A stretch of DNA of 32,161 nt, taken from NCBI GenBank assembly GCA_017883585.1, contig JADGNG010000033.1, positions 1 to 32,161 on the forward strand, in the 5' to 3' direction. The notes beneath the pieces were generated by a model. The model made no database searches and was not told the origin of the DNA. It was given only the letters and a program-made list of their open reading frames with translations. How positions within the stretch are numbered: position 1 is the stretch's first letter; every line of letters begins with the position of its first letter. This stretch comes from Candidatus Bathyarchaeota archaeon (GTDB lineage Archaea > Thermoproteota > Bathyarchaeia > TCS64). A program made the translations under genes and the position numbers. Of the stretch, positions 7,889 to 15,666 are shown one piece after another.

Positions 7889-9181
7889 ATGTACCAGCCA
7901 CCACGCGGTACCCGGGACTTCCTCCCCGAGGAGATGTACAAGAGGAACTGGGTCCTAGACCAGATACGAGGCGTCTACGAGGCCTACGGCTTCGAGCCTC
8001 TGGGGACACCCTCCTTCGAGAGCTGGGAGCTACTCAAGCTGAAGAGCGGGGCGGACGTGATAAATCAGATCTACTACTTCAAGGATAAGGCGGACAGGGA
8101 GCTCGGGCTCAGGTTCGACCTGACGACGAGCCTCGCGCGGGTGGTGGCCGTGCATCGCGAGCTACAGATGCCCTTCAAGAGATATGCGATGGGGACGGTC
8201 TGGAGGTATGAGAATCCGAGTGAGAAGCGCTTCAGGGAGTTCTGGCAGGCCGACGCCGACACCGTCGGCGTGAGCGGCTCCATAGCAGACGCAGAGGTCC
8301 TATCAGCAACGGTCGACTGCCTCAAGAAGATGGGCTTCGACGGCTTCGTTATAAAGCTAAACGACCGGAGGATACTAGAGGCATTCATCAGGAAAGCAGG
8401 GGTCCCGCAGGACCGCTTACTTGACGCCATCAGGGCAGTGGATAAACTACTGAAAATAGGGAAAGACGGAGTAATCAAGGAGCTTACGAAACTATCCGTG
8501 GACGCGGAACCAGCTAATCTACTCTTAGACTCACTCGCCCAAACCGGCGCTCCTGCAAAGGTTCTCGAGGATACCGAGAAGAAACTTTCTGATTATCCAG
8601 AGGGACTTGTAGGACTGAAGGCTCTACGAGAGTTGATTGAGCACGCGAAGTTATTCGGCTACGCCGAGTACATCGTCGTCGAGCTAAGCCTCGCCAGGGG
8701 CCTGGACTACTACACTGGGCCGGTCTTTGAAGTGCTCGCCGAGGGTTACGAGGACTACGGGAGTATCGCTGGTGGTGGGAGATATGACGGGATCATTAAC
8801 CTCATGGGCGGAGGGAGCACCCCTGCCACTGGAATATCCTTTGGCATCGATCGCCTCGTCCTTCTGATTGAGACGAAGGGCGGTTTCAATGACCTCAAGC
8901 TCGGAGTAGACGTGCTGATTGCCCCAATATCCGACTCAATGAAGGGGGAGGCGATAAAGGTCGCCCAGGACCTGAGGGCAGTCGGAGTCTCAACGGTAGT
9001 CGATCTCCTCGGTAGACGCTTCTCGAAGCAGCTAGAGTACGCCAACAAGAAAGGCGTGAGGAAGGTCGTTATAATCGGTGAGCGCGAACTCGAGGAGGGA
9101 TGTCTGACCATCAGAGACATGAAAACCGGGGAACAGGTGAAGGTCGAGCGTTCAAAGCTATTCGAGTTCATTGGCGCCTAA
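7889..9181 (+). CDS. hisS: Histidyl-tRNA synthetase
   Basis: This class II aminoacyl-tRNA synthetase charges tRNA-His. I start it at ATG 7889 (430 residues) because the family begins with PRGTRDFLP, here MYQPPRGTRDFLPEEM. The ORF track adds 19 residues from GTG 7832 with no family character. Motif 1 surrounds YEAYGFEPLGTPSFE, motif 2 is RYENPSEKRFREFWQ-A-D, and the histidine-specific motifs are ARGLDYYTGPVFEV and GGGRYDGI. Motif 3 (GISFGIDRL) and a C-terminal anticodon-binding domain (VDVLIAPISD onward) are present. It converges with the EndA-like gene, overlapping it by 24 bases. Confidence 0.96.
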   Translation: MYQPPRGTRDFLPEEMYKRNWVLDQIRGVYEAYGFEPLGTPSFESWELLKLKSGADVINQIYYFKDKADRELGLRFDLTTSLARVVAVHRELQMPFKRYAMGTVWRYENPSEKRFREFWQADADTVGVSGSIADAEVLSATVDCLKKMGFDGFVIKLNDRRILEAFIRKAGVPQDRLLDAIRAVDKLLKIGKDGVIKELTKLSVDAEPANLLLDSLAQTGAPAKVLEDTEKKLSDYPEGLVGLKALRELIEHAKLFGYAEYIVVELSLARGLDYYTGPVFEVLAEGYEDYGSIAGGGRYDGIINLMGGGSTPATGISFGIDRLVLLIETKGGFNDLKLGVDVLIAPISDSMKGEAIKVAQDLRAVGVSTVVDLLGRRFSKQLEYANKKGVRKVVIIGERELEEGCLTIRDMKTGEQVKVERSKLFEFIGA

Positions 9182-9709
9182 TCTCTCAATCTCGAGCTTA
9201 TCGAGACCGTAGTAGACTACCTCTCCCCTCCTATCAATCACGGCTAGTTTTAGAACCCGCCCGGAGTCCCTGACTTCAACTAGCCTTTCTTCTATGTGTC
9301 CAAGTGTTTCGGAAAATCCTTCAGCTAGAGCATATAACTCGTAACTAGGGGCCTTCTTCGGGTAATTCCCCCTCTCGTAGACACTGAAGGATACACCATT
9401 TTTTATCGTTGACTTGGCGACGAAACCCCTGCCCCTTATGTCCCTATAGATGATGTACCTCGTCCACAACATGGGATCGTTAGCGAGCTCCCTGTTTAGT
9501 ATCTCTTGGAACGAGAGGATTCGTCTCTCTCCCTCGTCTATCACGGTGAGACGTTCCTTCTCGACTAGGTACAGCGCTTCGTGCGGTTCTAGGATGTAGT
9601 GTCGCTTCTCGCCTATGTGCCCGTAGCCATCCTGCAGGAGGCTGTCAGCCTCCCCTCTTAATGGGACTTGTATAGCGAGGTTGTCATAGACCGCGTTAGC
9701 CTGCTGCAT
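9158..9709 (-). CDS. tRNA-splicing endonuclease EndA-like subunit, apparently non-catalytic
   Basis: This protein belongs to the tRNA-intron endonuclease family. From ATG 9709 it has 183 residues. An N-terminal domain (DGYGHIGEKRHYILEPHEALY, residues 28-47) precedes the nuclease-like C-domain (RYIIYRDIRGRGFVAKSTIK, residues 84-103, then FSVYERG). The catalytic tyrosine of the VYERG motif is kept (Y111). The usual histidine about ten residues later is missing: the segment reads NYPKKAPSYELY. The usual lysine ahead of the IAIVD-like strand is also absent (SGRVLKLAVID). This resembles a structural subunit of a heteromeric enzyme whose catalytic partner is encoded elsewhere. The ORF track begins at a TTG at 9748. 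A TATA-like CCTTTATTC about 24 bases before ATG 9709 favours the shorter, leaderless form. Confidence 0.8.
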   Translation of the reverse strand: MQQANAVYDNLAIQVPLRGEADSLLQDGYGHIGEKRHYILEPHEALYLVEKERLTVIDEGERRILSFQEILNRELANDPMLWTRYIIYRDIRGRGFVAKSTIKNGVSFSVYERGNYPKKAPSYELYALAEGFSETLGHIEERLVEVRDSGRVLKLAVIDRRGEVVYYGLDKLEIERLGANELE

Positions 9710-9836
9710 GGCATTAACGTGTTCCTTAGCCGAATAAAGGCTTATCAAGCCCTTTTTTCGGGAAGTTTCGACTTGTTTACCCTACCCTACACAGGGTTGA
9801 AAATGGTCTATAAAGGAAGCGAAAAAGGAGTGGCAG

Positions 9837-10193
9837 CTATTGGTTTGGGTTTTTCTTGATCTCCCATCGACTATCCCTGCCTTCTCTTATCCATATTCCA
9901 CCGAGGGAGCGCATGGACTCATTTATTGAGCCCCAAAGGTCGCCAAGGAACTTCTTCGGGCTTACAAGGATCATCTCCTCGCCGTCCTCGATGTTCAGCA
10001 GGCTCGTGTCGACGCCTGCTGCTTTGAGTTTCTCCTCGAAGCTGGAGGGGGGCCAGTTCTCAGTCTCCTCAGCCGCCTCCGATTCGACGTAGTGGGCTAT
10101 GGCAGTAGCCTTCCCTACGGAGAGAATTATCCCTATCTTGGAGCCGCAGTCGGGGCAGGTCAGCCAAATGACCTTGGATTCTTTCTCACTCAT
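9837..10193 (-). CDS. Conserved-looking hypothetical protein with one CPDCG knuckle
   Basis: I do not recognise this 118-residue protein. It opens with a strand followed by TCPDCGSKIGII, a single zinc-knuckle half (CxxC) with no second pair, then an acidic linker (ESEAAEETENWPPSSFEEKL) and a C-terminal region (LVSPKKFLGDLWGSINESM). No membrane segment or signal peptide is seen. Codon use resembles its neighbours and the ATG is preceded by a TATA-like CTTTAATAAT about 35-45 bases upstream, so it is probably real. With one CxxC it could bind metal as a dimer or not at all. Confidence 0.65.
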   Translation of the reverse strand: MSEKESKVIWLTCPDCGSKIGIILSVGKATAIAHYVESEAAEETENWPPSSFEEKLKAAGVDTSLLNIEDGEEMILVSPKKFLGDLWGSINESMRSLGGIWIREGRDSRWEIKKNPNQ

Positions 10194-10198
10194 TGGGA

Positions 10199-10256
10199 GC
10201 CACAGGAGTGGCTTAGAATCGATTGGATTATTAAAGCCTCTCCCGGTGTGGGAGGC
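10199..10256. repeat. Two short inverted repeats in the divergent intergenic region
   Basis: GCCAC-AGGA-GTGGC (10199-10212) is a perfect 5-base-arm inverted repeat just ahead of the 118-residue gene. GCCTCTCCC-GGTGT-GGGAGGC (10236-10256) can form 7 pairs with one bulged T. They lie between two divergent genes, so operator or leader-structure roles are possible. Neither is long enough to be certain. Confidence 0.3.
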
Positions 10257-10317
10257 ACTCTGGGTCGGGACAAAGTGTTATAGACTGTAGTCAGTATATT
10301 CAATTCGGAGGGTTTGC

Positions 10318-10494
10318 TTGAGCACTCAGCAATCGCGAGAGTATAGCTGCCCCTACTGCCCTAGGAAGTCGTCGAGCCCAGGGGGTGTAAGATTCCACGT
10401 TAAGCTCACACACCCGGACAAGGTGGAGGAGTTTAACGCCGTTCATCTACCGAAGATGGCGGCTCAGTTCAGGGAGCTTAACCCTGAAACCTAG
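10318..10494 (+). CDS. Small single C2H2 zinc-finger protein
   Basis: This 58-residue ORF falls just under the ORF-track cutoff. It starts with TTG at 10318, five bases after a strong GGAGGG Shine-Dalgarno. The protein reads STQQSREYSCPYCPRKSSSP, then GGVRFHVKLTHPDKVEEF. Cysteines 11 and 14 and histidines 27 and 32 give C-x2-C-x12-H-x4-H, the classical C2H2 zinc-finger spacing, with an aromatic residue two before the first cysteine. Single C2H2 fingers of this size occur in archaea and may bind nucleic acid or protein. Function is otherwise unknown. The unnamed CPDCG protein is its divergent neighbour. Confidence 0.75.
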   Translation: MSTQQSREYSCPYCPRKSSSPGGVRFHVKLTHPDKVEEFNAVHLPKMAAQFRELNPET

Positions 10495-10767
10495 TTGTGG
10501 CGTTTCCCGGTCCTTGACTCTTGGATAGGTTTTGTGGCCTTAATCTTGAAGGTATACATTTTATAAGGCCTAGGCATCGGCCCCCGATCTAGACCCGATC
10601 CTCGTACACTATTTCCTACGGCGTGCAAATCCGATGAAAGATGAATGTGGCACCAGCAGGCGGATCGGTTGATCGAAGCGAGGTATTGGCCACGAATCGC
10701 GTCCATGACGTTTTTCGCCTTTAGCCAACGATTTTTAACCTCCGTGAACGACCTTTATCCGATTTCA
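10495..10767. other. Non-coding stretch ahead of the metallo-hydrolase
   Basis: No convincing gene is seen in these 273 bases. There is a strong TATA-like CATTTTATAAGG near 10557-10568, an ATCGG-CCC-CCGAT hairpin near 10574-10586, and a second TATA-like ATTTTTAAC at 10731-10739. The first could drive a short RNA or a long leader. No tRNA fold was found. Confidence 0.4.
10731..10739 (+). promoter_or_regulatory. TATA box for the metallo-beta-lactamase/nucS pair
   Basis: ATTTTTAAC is centred about 33 bases before ATG 10768, the spacing expected for a transcript with a very short leader. It supports the shorter start for the hydrolase gene. Confidence 0.45.
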
Positions 10768-11493
10768 ATGAAGCTGACTGACTCCGTTTATCTTGTAGGG
10801 GGTTCTGCCTATGGCTTATCCGCGCCGGGGGACTGCAACGTCTACTTGATCGATTGTGGGGTAGAGTCTGTCCTCATCGACGCCGGAGCCGGGCTCGGAG
10901 TAAAGAGGATCCTTGCGAATGTGAAGGCGGACGGATTCGATCCGAGGGCTGTCAAGACTGCCGTTCTTACTCACTGCCACTTCGACCATATCGGTGGGGC
11001 ACAAGAACTCAAGCAGCTAACCGGCTGTAAACTCGTCGCACATAAGTGTGATTCGGGCTCAATAACTAGCCTCGATGAGCGCGTCCTCGTTGACATGGCA
11101 AAAACCAGGGGAATCATTTTCAAAGCGCCGAGTCTAGATCTAGTACTTGAGGATCATGACCATCTCGACGTAGGTGAAACTCATCTCAATGTTATTCACA
11201 CACCCGGGCATACCCCCGGTTGCATCTCGATAGGCATGACTGAGAAAGATGGGAAGAAAGCGATCTTTACAGGTGACATCGCCTCCACTACAGGACGGCT
11301 AGGGTTCATAAACGGCCCAGGATTCGACCTCTCAGCTTGGAAGGCGAGCCTGAAACTATTGATATCCGAATGCCCCGACCGGATATACCCCGGCCACGGT
11401 ACCTTCATGCTAAGTGGAGCCACAGAGGACCTGAACCTCACCGATCTTAAGATGAACTCCCCCTGGACGACTATAGTGACAAGCGTGGGTTGA
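10768..11493 (+). CDS. Metallo-beta-lactamase fold hydrolase
   Basis: This is a zinc hydrolase of the metallo-beta-lactamase/glyoxalase II superfamily, 241 residues from ATG 10768. The metal motif is THCHFDHIGG (H69, H71, D73, H74), followed by HTPGHTPGCISI, a bridging aspartate in FTGDIAS, and the last histidine in YPGHG. No C-terminal specificity domain is seen, so the substrate (thioester, lactone or other) cannot be named. The ORF track adds 41 residues from 10645 without family similarity, and a TATA box lies inside that extension. The stop is one base from the nucS ATG, so the two are co-transcribed. Confidence 0.9.
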   Translation: MKLTDSVYLVGGSAYGLSAPGDCNVYLIDCGVESVLIDAGAGLGVKRILANVKADGFDPRAVKTAVLTHCHFDHIGGAQELKQLTGCKLVAHKCDSGSITSLDERVLVDMAKTRGIIFKAPSLDLVLEDHDHLDVGETHLNVIHTPGHTPGCISIGMTEKDGKKAIFTGDIASTTGRLGFINGPGFDLSAWKASLKLLISECPDRIYPGHGTFMLSGATEDLNLTDLKMNSPWTTIVTSVG

Positions 11494-11494
11494 C

Positions 11495-12274
11495 ATGGAA
11501 AAGGCACCGAGGCAGATCATCCTCGAAGCACCTTCCCTCGAAGACGCACTACCCATCGTCAAGTCAGGGATATCCCACAAGAGGCTGGTGATTCTGGCTG
11601 GTAGATGCAGTGTTGAGTATGAGGGAAGGGCTAGCTCAAGCCTCGGACCGGGGGAGCGACTTATCATCCTTAAGTCGGATGGTTCAGCACTGATTCACCG
11701 TCCGAAGGACTACTCTCCGGTAAACTGGCAACCCCCCGGCAGCCTCTTTCAAACGAAGCTCAGGGAAAATAAACTCGTCATACGGATCTACCATAGGAAG
11801 GATCACGAGGTCATGGAGATCACGTTCACAGGTTTTAAGCTGGTCTCGATACTCGATCTGAAGGACTCTGGTGAGTTCAATCTCTATGCGTCCGAGAGCG
11901 ACATGCAACAGGCGATCTTGACCCAACCCTCCATCATAGAGGAGGGTTTCAGGCCGATCACAAGCGAGAAGCCGGTTGACCCAGGGTTCATAGACGTGCT
12001 GGGTGTAGACAGGAACAACGTGCTGACTATCGTTGAGATAAAGAGGGTCAAGGCGACTAAGAAGGCGGTCCTGCAGTTGAAGAAGTACATGGATGTGATA
12101 AACCTCGACTCTAACCGGAAGGTTCGCGCTATTCTAGTCGCACCTGCCTTGGCCGAGGGAGCTGAGGAGATTTTAGTCTCGTTGGGTTACGAGTTCAAGA
12201 CTCTGTCCCCCCAGTATTGTGCCGAGATACTGAAACTTAGGGGTGGCAAACGGATAACCGAATATTTCAAATAG
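11495..12274 (+). CDS. nucS: Mismatch-specific endonuclease NucS/EndoMS
   Basis: This 259-residue protein is NucS/EndoMS, which cuts both strands at mismatches in archaea and actinobacteria, replacing MutS/MutL. The N-terminal DNA-binding/dimer domain contains HRPKDYSPVNWQPPG (residues 68-82). The C-terminal RecB-like nuclease domain carries the catalytic set in PGFIDVLGVD (D167) and IVEIKR (E181, K183), then LQLKKYM. The end, KRITEYFK, is a plausible weak PCNA-interaction tail. Length is normal. It sits one base after the metallo-hydrolase, so translation is coupled. Confidence 0.93.
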   Translation: MEKAPRQIILEAPSLEDALPIVKSGISHKRLVILAGRCSVEYEGRASSSLGPGERLIILKSDGSALIHRPKDYSPVNWQPPGSLFQTKLRENKLVIRIYHRKDHEVMEITFTGFKLVSILDLKDSGEFNLYASESDMQQAILTQPSIIEEGFRPITSEKPVDPGFIDVLGVDRNNVLTIVEIKRVKATKKAVLQLKKYMDVINLDSNRKVRAILVAPALAEGAEEILVSLGYEFKTLSPQYCAEILKLRGGKRITEYFK

Positions 12275-12320
12275 ATATTAAATTACGTCTATATTATCTG
12301 AGACAAAAATAGAAGTTTTA

Positions 12321-13514
12321 CTAGATTATCTTAAGTTCTTTGCCTATGCTCTCTAGCTTTGATATCACGTCGTCCAGTTGTTGTTTTCGTAGGTTGGCAC
12401 TCATCTGTACCCTTATTCTAGCTTTATCTCGTGACACCATGGGGAAGACTATCGGGACGACGAAGATGTTCCTTTCATACAGCTTATTCGCCAGGGCTTT
12501 GGCCACGTAGCTTTCACCGACTATGAGAGGAATGATCGGAGTCTGTGACACGCCCGTGTTGAAGCCGAGATCCTCCACGGCCTTCTTGAAATATCGTGTG
12601 TTGGCCCACAGGTCCTTGACATGCTGCGGCTCCTTCTCGAGGACATCAATCGCAGCTATAGTTGACGCCACGACTGGGGGAGGCGGAGATGAGCTGAGTA
12701 GCCATGTTCTGCTCTTGTTTAAAGCGAACTTAACAAGGTCTTCTGAGCCGGAGATGTGGCCTCCTACGGTCCCGTAGGCTTTGCTGAACGTCCCCATCTC
12801 GATGTGAACTCTCTTGTGGTCGAGGTGAAAGTGACTTAGGATTCCCCTGCCGCCTTCTCCTAAGACACCTTCCCCGTGGGCATCGTCGACATACACCATT
12901 GCGCCGTGCTCAGCGCCGATCTTAGCGACTTGATCAAGGTGTGTTATGTCTCCGTCCATGCTGAAGACGCCGTCTGTGATAATCAGTATTCGCTTGTACT
13001 GGGGGATGCGTTTCTCGGCTTCGTTTATGACTCTGGCCAGATCGTTCATGTCGTTGTGTTTATAGACCGTCCTCTCCCCTCTCGATAGGCGTACACCATC
13101 AATGATACTACCGTGGTTAAGCTCGTCGCTGATTATCAGATCCTGGTCGCCGACGAGTTGCGGGATTAACCCCGAATTTGCTTGAAACCCTGTCGGGTAG
13201 GTGAGCGAAGCCTCTGATCCCTTGAACTTAGCTAGTCTTTTCTCAAGCTCCATGTGTAGATCCATTGTACCCGATATCGCCCTCACGGCCCCTGAGCCGA
13301 CGCCGTATTTTCGGGTCGCCTGGATGGCGGCTTCCTTGAGTTTCGGATGGGTGGTCAGCCCTAGGTAGTTATTGCTGCAGAGTATCAGTACCTCTTTACC
13401 ATCGACTATGGCGACAGGTTCGCTGGGTCCCTGAATTGTCTTTAATCTCCAGTCTAGGGCCTTATCGACCAATTCTTGGTACTCGATGGATAAGAATCCG
13501 GTTGGATCTCTCAT
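12321..13514 (-). CDS. kbl: Glycine C-acetyltransferase (2-amino-3-ketobutyrate CoA ligase)
   Basis: This PLP enzyme of the alpha-oxoamine synthase family has 397 residues. It cleaves 2-amino-3-ketobutyrate with CoA into glycine and acetyl-CoA. Visible features are CSNNYLGLTTHP near residue 46, GVGSGAVRAISGT, the cofactor residues in YVDDAHGEGVLG (D210, H213), and the PLP lysine in GTFSKAYG (K245). Related KAS-type enzymes such as BioF share the fold, but the divergent threonine dehydrogenase next door makes Kbl the best assignment. The ATG start is well supported. Confidence 0.92.
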   Translation of the reverse strand: MRDPTGFLSIEYQELVDKALDWRLKTIQGPSEPVAIVDGKEVLILCSNNYLGLTTHPKLKEAAIQATRKYGVGSGAVRAISGTMDLHMELEKRLAKFKGSEASLTYPTGFQANSGLIPQLVGDQDLIISDELNHGSIIDGVRLSRGERTVYKHNDMNDLARVINEAEKRIPQYKRILIITDGVFSMDGDITHLDQVAKIGAEHGAMVYVDDAHGEGVLGEGGRGILSHFHLDHKRVHIEMGTFSKAYGTVGGHISGSEDLVKFALNKSRTWLLSSSPPPPVVASTIAAIDVLEKEPQHVKDLWANTRYFKKAVEDLGFNTGVSQTPIIPLIVGESYVAKALANKLYERNIFVVPIVFPMVSRDKARIRVQMSANLRKQQLDDVISKLESIGKELKII

Positions 13515-13614
13515 AGAACCTCTGATCTGACTCTGTGTCCAAATCTTTTACGTTTTCTGGTAGATAGAAGATGTTATCTAGATTTAATCGAGGATGTTCA
13601 TTGAGGGCTTTCTG
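13515..13614. promoter_or_regulatory. Divergent promoter region of kbl and tdh
   Basis: A 100-base AT-rich spacer separates the two starts. On the minus strand, GTAAAAGATTT is a TATA-like element for kbl. On the plus strand, GATTTAATC about 28 bases before ATG 13615 suits tdh. Shared control of the threonine-degradation pair is likely. No clear operator palindrome is seen. Confidence 0.4.
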
Positions 13615-14574
13615 ATGGGGGATATTCGTAGAATTCTCGTGACCGGTGCCTCGGGTCAGATTGGATCAGAATTGACTCCGAGGCTGAGAGAACTCTATGG
13701 GAAGGAGAATGTTATAGCGTCTGATCTAAGAAAGCCTGTGAGTGATGATGGGCCTTTTGAGATGCTTGATGTCACGGATGCAAAGCAACTAGATGAGATT
13801 GTCGTAGATCATGAGATAGATTCGATTGTTCACTTAGCAGCTCTATTATCCGCTTCGGGGGAACAAAGACCTAACGTCGCTTGGCATGTGAATATTGATG
13901 GTCTATATAATGTCCTTGAGGTTGCGAGGAATCGGAAGCTACGAAGAGTGTTTAACCCGAGTTCGATAGCAGTCTTTGGCCCCGAAACCCCTAGGGAGAA
14001 AACGCCTCAGGAGACTGTCACCAAACCGAGAACCATCTACGGGATAACTAAAGTTACGGGCGAGCTTCTGGGAAACTACTATTATCAGAAGTGGGGGGTG
14101 GATGTTCGCGGTATCAGGTTTCCGGGGGTTATAAGTAATGTTTCCCCGCCTGGAGGAGGTACAACGGACTACGCCGTTGAGATATTCTACGAGGCGATAA
14201 AGAACAGGAGATATACCTGCTTCTTGAAACCTGATTCGATCTTACCAATGATATACATGCCTGATTGCCTTAGAAGCATTGTTGAGCTTCTTGAGGCGGA
14301 TTTATCCCGCTTGAAGCATCACACCGATTTTAACCTACGGGCCTTGAGCTTCTCTCCAATACAGTTGGTAGCCGAGATAAAGCGACATATTCCTGATCTT
14401 GTTGTCGAGTACAAACCCGACTATAGGCAGGCGATCGCCGACTCCTGGCCAATGAGTCTCAATGACTCCGCCGCCCGTGAGGAGTGGGAGTGGAGGCCGA
14501 CCTTTGATCTTCAGACGATGGTCAAGGATATGCTTGGGGTTTTAAGTGAACGTCACCGAAGTGGAAAATTGTAA
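13615..14574 (+). CDS. tdh: L-threonine 3-dehydrogenase, SDR (epimerase-like) type
   Basis: This 319-residue protein belongs to the extended SDR (UDP-galactose 4-epimerase-like) family. It oxidises threonine to 2-amino-3-ketobutyrate with NAD. The NAD fold is RRILVTGASGQIGSEL (residues 5-20), the catalytic pair is Y142 and K146 in YGITKVTGE, and the segments IRFPGVIS, PPGGGTTDYAVEIFYEA and MIYMPDCLRS are typical of SDR-type threonine dehydrogenases (Thermoplasma, Flavobacterium and animal forms) rather than zinc-dependent Tdh. I start at ATG 13615 (GAGGG 7 bases upstream) rather than 13594. Divergent kbl supplies the next step. Confidence 0.9.
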   Translation: MGDIRRILVTGASGQIGSELTPRLRELYGKENVIASDLRKPVSDDGPFEMLDVTDAKQLDEIVVDHEIDSIVHLAALLSASGEQRPNVAWHVNIDGLYNVLEVARNRKLRRVFNPSSIAVFGPETPREKTPQETVTKPRTIYGITKVTGELLGNYYYQKWGVDVRGIRFPGVISNVSPPGGGTTDYAVEIFYEAIKNRRYTCFLKPDSILPMIYMPDCLRSIVELLEADLSRLKHHTDFNLRALSFSPIQLVAEIKRHIPDLVVEYKPDYRQAIADSWPMSLNDSAAREEWEWRPTFDLQTMVKDMLGVLSERHRSGKL

Positions 14575-14629
14575 TTAAATCAAAAATATTATCATATGTC
14601 TCATTTTAATTGGATAATATCTTACATTT

Positions 14630-15617
14630 TTAATATTTTTTCTTTATTTCCGGGTTGACCCCGTTTGGTGGCTCTCTTCCATCAAGTACCGCGATGACAT
14701 TCGTGGTTGCCATCATCGCCATGGCGATGCGTGTGTCGATACTCGCGCTTGCGATATGCGGCGTCATAATGATGTTATCTAAATTAATGAGCGGATTCGC
14801 TAGATCTATTGGCTCCTTTTCAAATACGTCAAGTCCAGCACCGGCTATCTTATTTTCCTTTAATGCTTCGTAGAGGGCTTTTCCGTCGACTACCGGTCCC
14901 CTGGATGTGTTGATGATATAAGCGGTTTTTTTCATCATGTTGAATTGCTGCTTTCCAATGAGGTGTTGTCTCGTTTATTAGGGGTACGTGGATTGACACG
15001 AAATCTGCCAGTGTAAGAAGATCATTCAACGATACATATGTGATGCCGTACTCGTTTTCCAAGTCTGTCCGGCGGATCGGGTCGTAATAGATCACCTTCA
15101 TGTTGAAGTCTTTGGCCCTTTTCGTCATGGCAACACCTATTCTGCCCAATCCAACTATTCCAAGTGTCTTTCCGTGGATGTCCGACCCCATGAACATCTT
15201 TGGGATCCAAGCGTTAATCCATTTCCTGGCACGTATGTTCTTGTCGCCTTCGACGATTCTTCTTGACATAGTCATCATTAAGGCGAAAGCGCAGTCCGCA
15301 GTAGTCTTGGTGAGTATTCCCGGCATGTTTGTGACATAGATCCCACGCTTCGATGCCTCTTCCACGTCGATGTTGTTGAAGCCTACGGCGTAGTTGCTTA
15401 CGACTTTCAGTTTCTTTCCAACTTCAAATACTTCCTTGTCTATTCTCTCAGTTATCAGGCAGAGAAGTCCATCGGCTTCGCCTACCTTTCTCAGCAATAT
15501 TTCTCTCGGTACGGGTTCGTCATTTCCCTCGAACACCTCAACAGAACCATTCTTTTTTAGTAGGTCTATTGCCGGTTTGAAGAACTGTCTGGTGATGTAG
15601 ACTTTTGGCTTTGTCAA
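14630..15617 (-). pseudogene. Frameshifted D-2-hydroxyacid dehydrogenase (glyoxylate/hydroxypyruvate reductase type)
   Basis: Two overlapping minus-strand ORFs together make one complete NAD(P)-dependent D-2-hydroxyacid dehydrogenase of about 329 residues. The first (TTG start at 15617) carries the substrate domain with NYAVGFNNIDVEEA and the nucleotide fold GIVGLGRIGVAM. The second carries the catalytic arginine in INTSRGPVVDG, the glutamate in VFEKEP and the histidine in TPHIAS. Frame is lost near 14960-14968: the first frame reads NETTPHW, while the second would continue HLIGKQQFNMMKKTAY. Restoring two bases in the CA-repeat-like GACAACACCT rebuilds the family sequence. All catalytic residues survive, so this is either very recent decay or a sequencing/assembly error. 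The best family match is GyaR-like glyoxylate reductase. Confidence 0.85.
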
Positions 15618-15650
15618 AGCTGTTCTCTTAATGAATTACATCATCTTTTT

Positions 15651-15666
15651 ATCGTTTTGTAACGAT
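15651..15666. promoter_or_regulatory. Perfect inverted repeat ATCGTT-TTGT-AACGAT
   Basis: The 6-base arms with a 4-base spacer lie midway between the divergent dehydrogenase and the winged-helix-like gene, a typical operator position. A second inverted repeat, AATATTC-N11-GAATATT, lies at 15680-15704 around the probable TATA box of the rightward gene. Confidence 0.45.

Noticed and set aside
10560-10720. Possible tRNA or C/D box RNA ahead of the metallo-hydrolase
   Set aside because: No cloverleaf or T-loop could be formed, and only a partial C box (CGATGA) was seen without convincing D boxes.
10645-10767. N-terminal 41-residue extension of the metallo-hydrolase ORF
   Set aside because: The extension has no family similarity and contains the TATA box that best explains a start at 10768.
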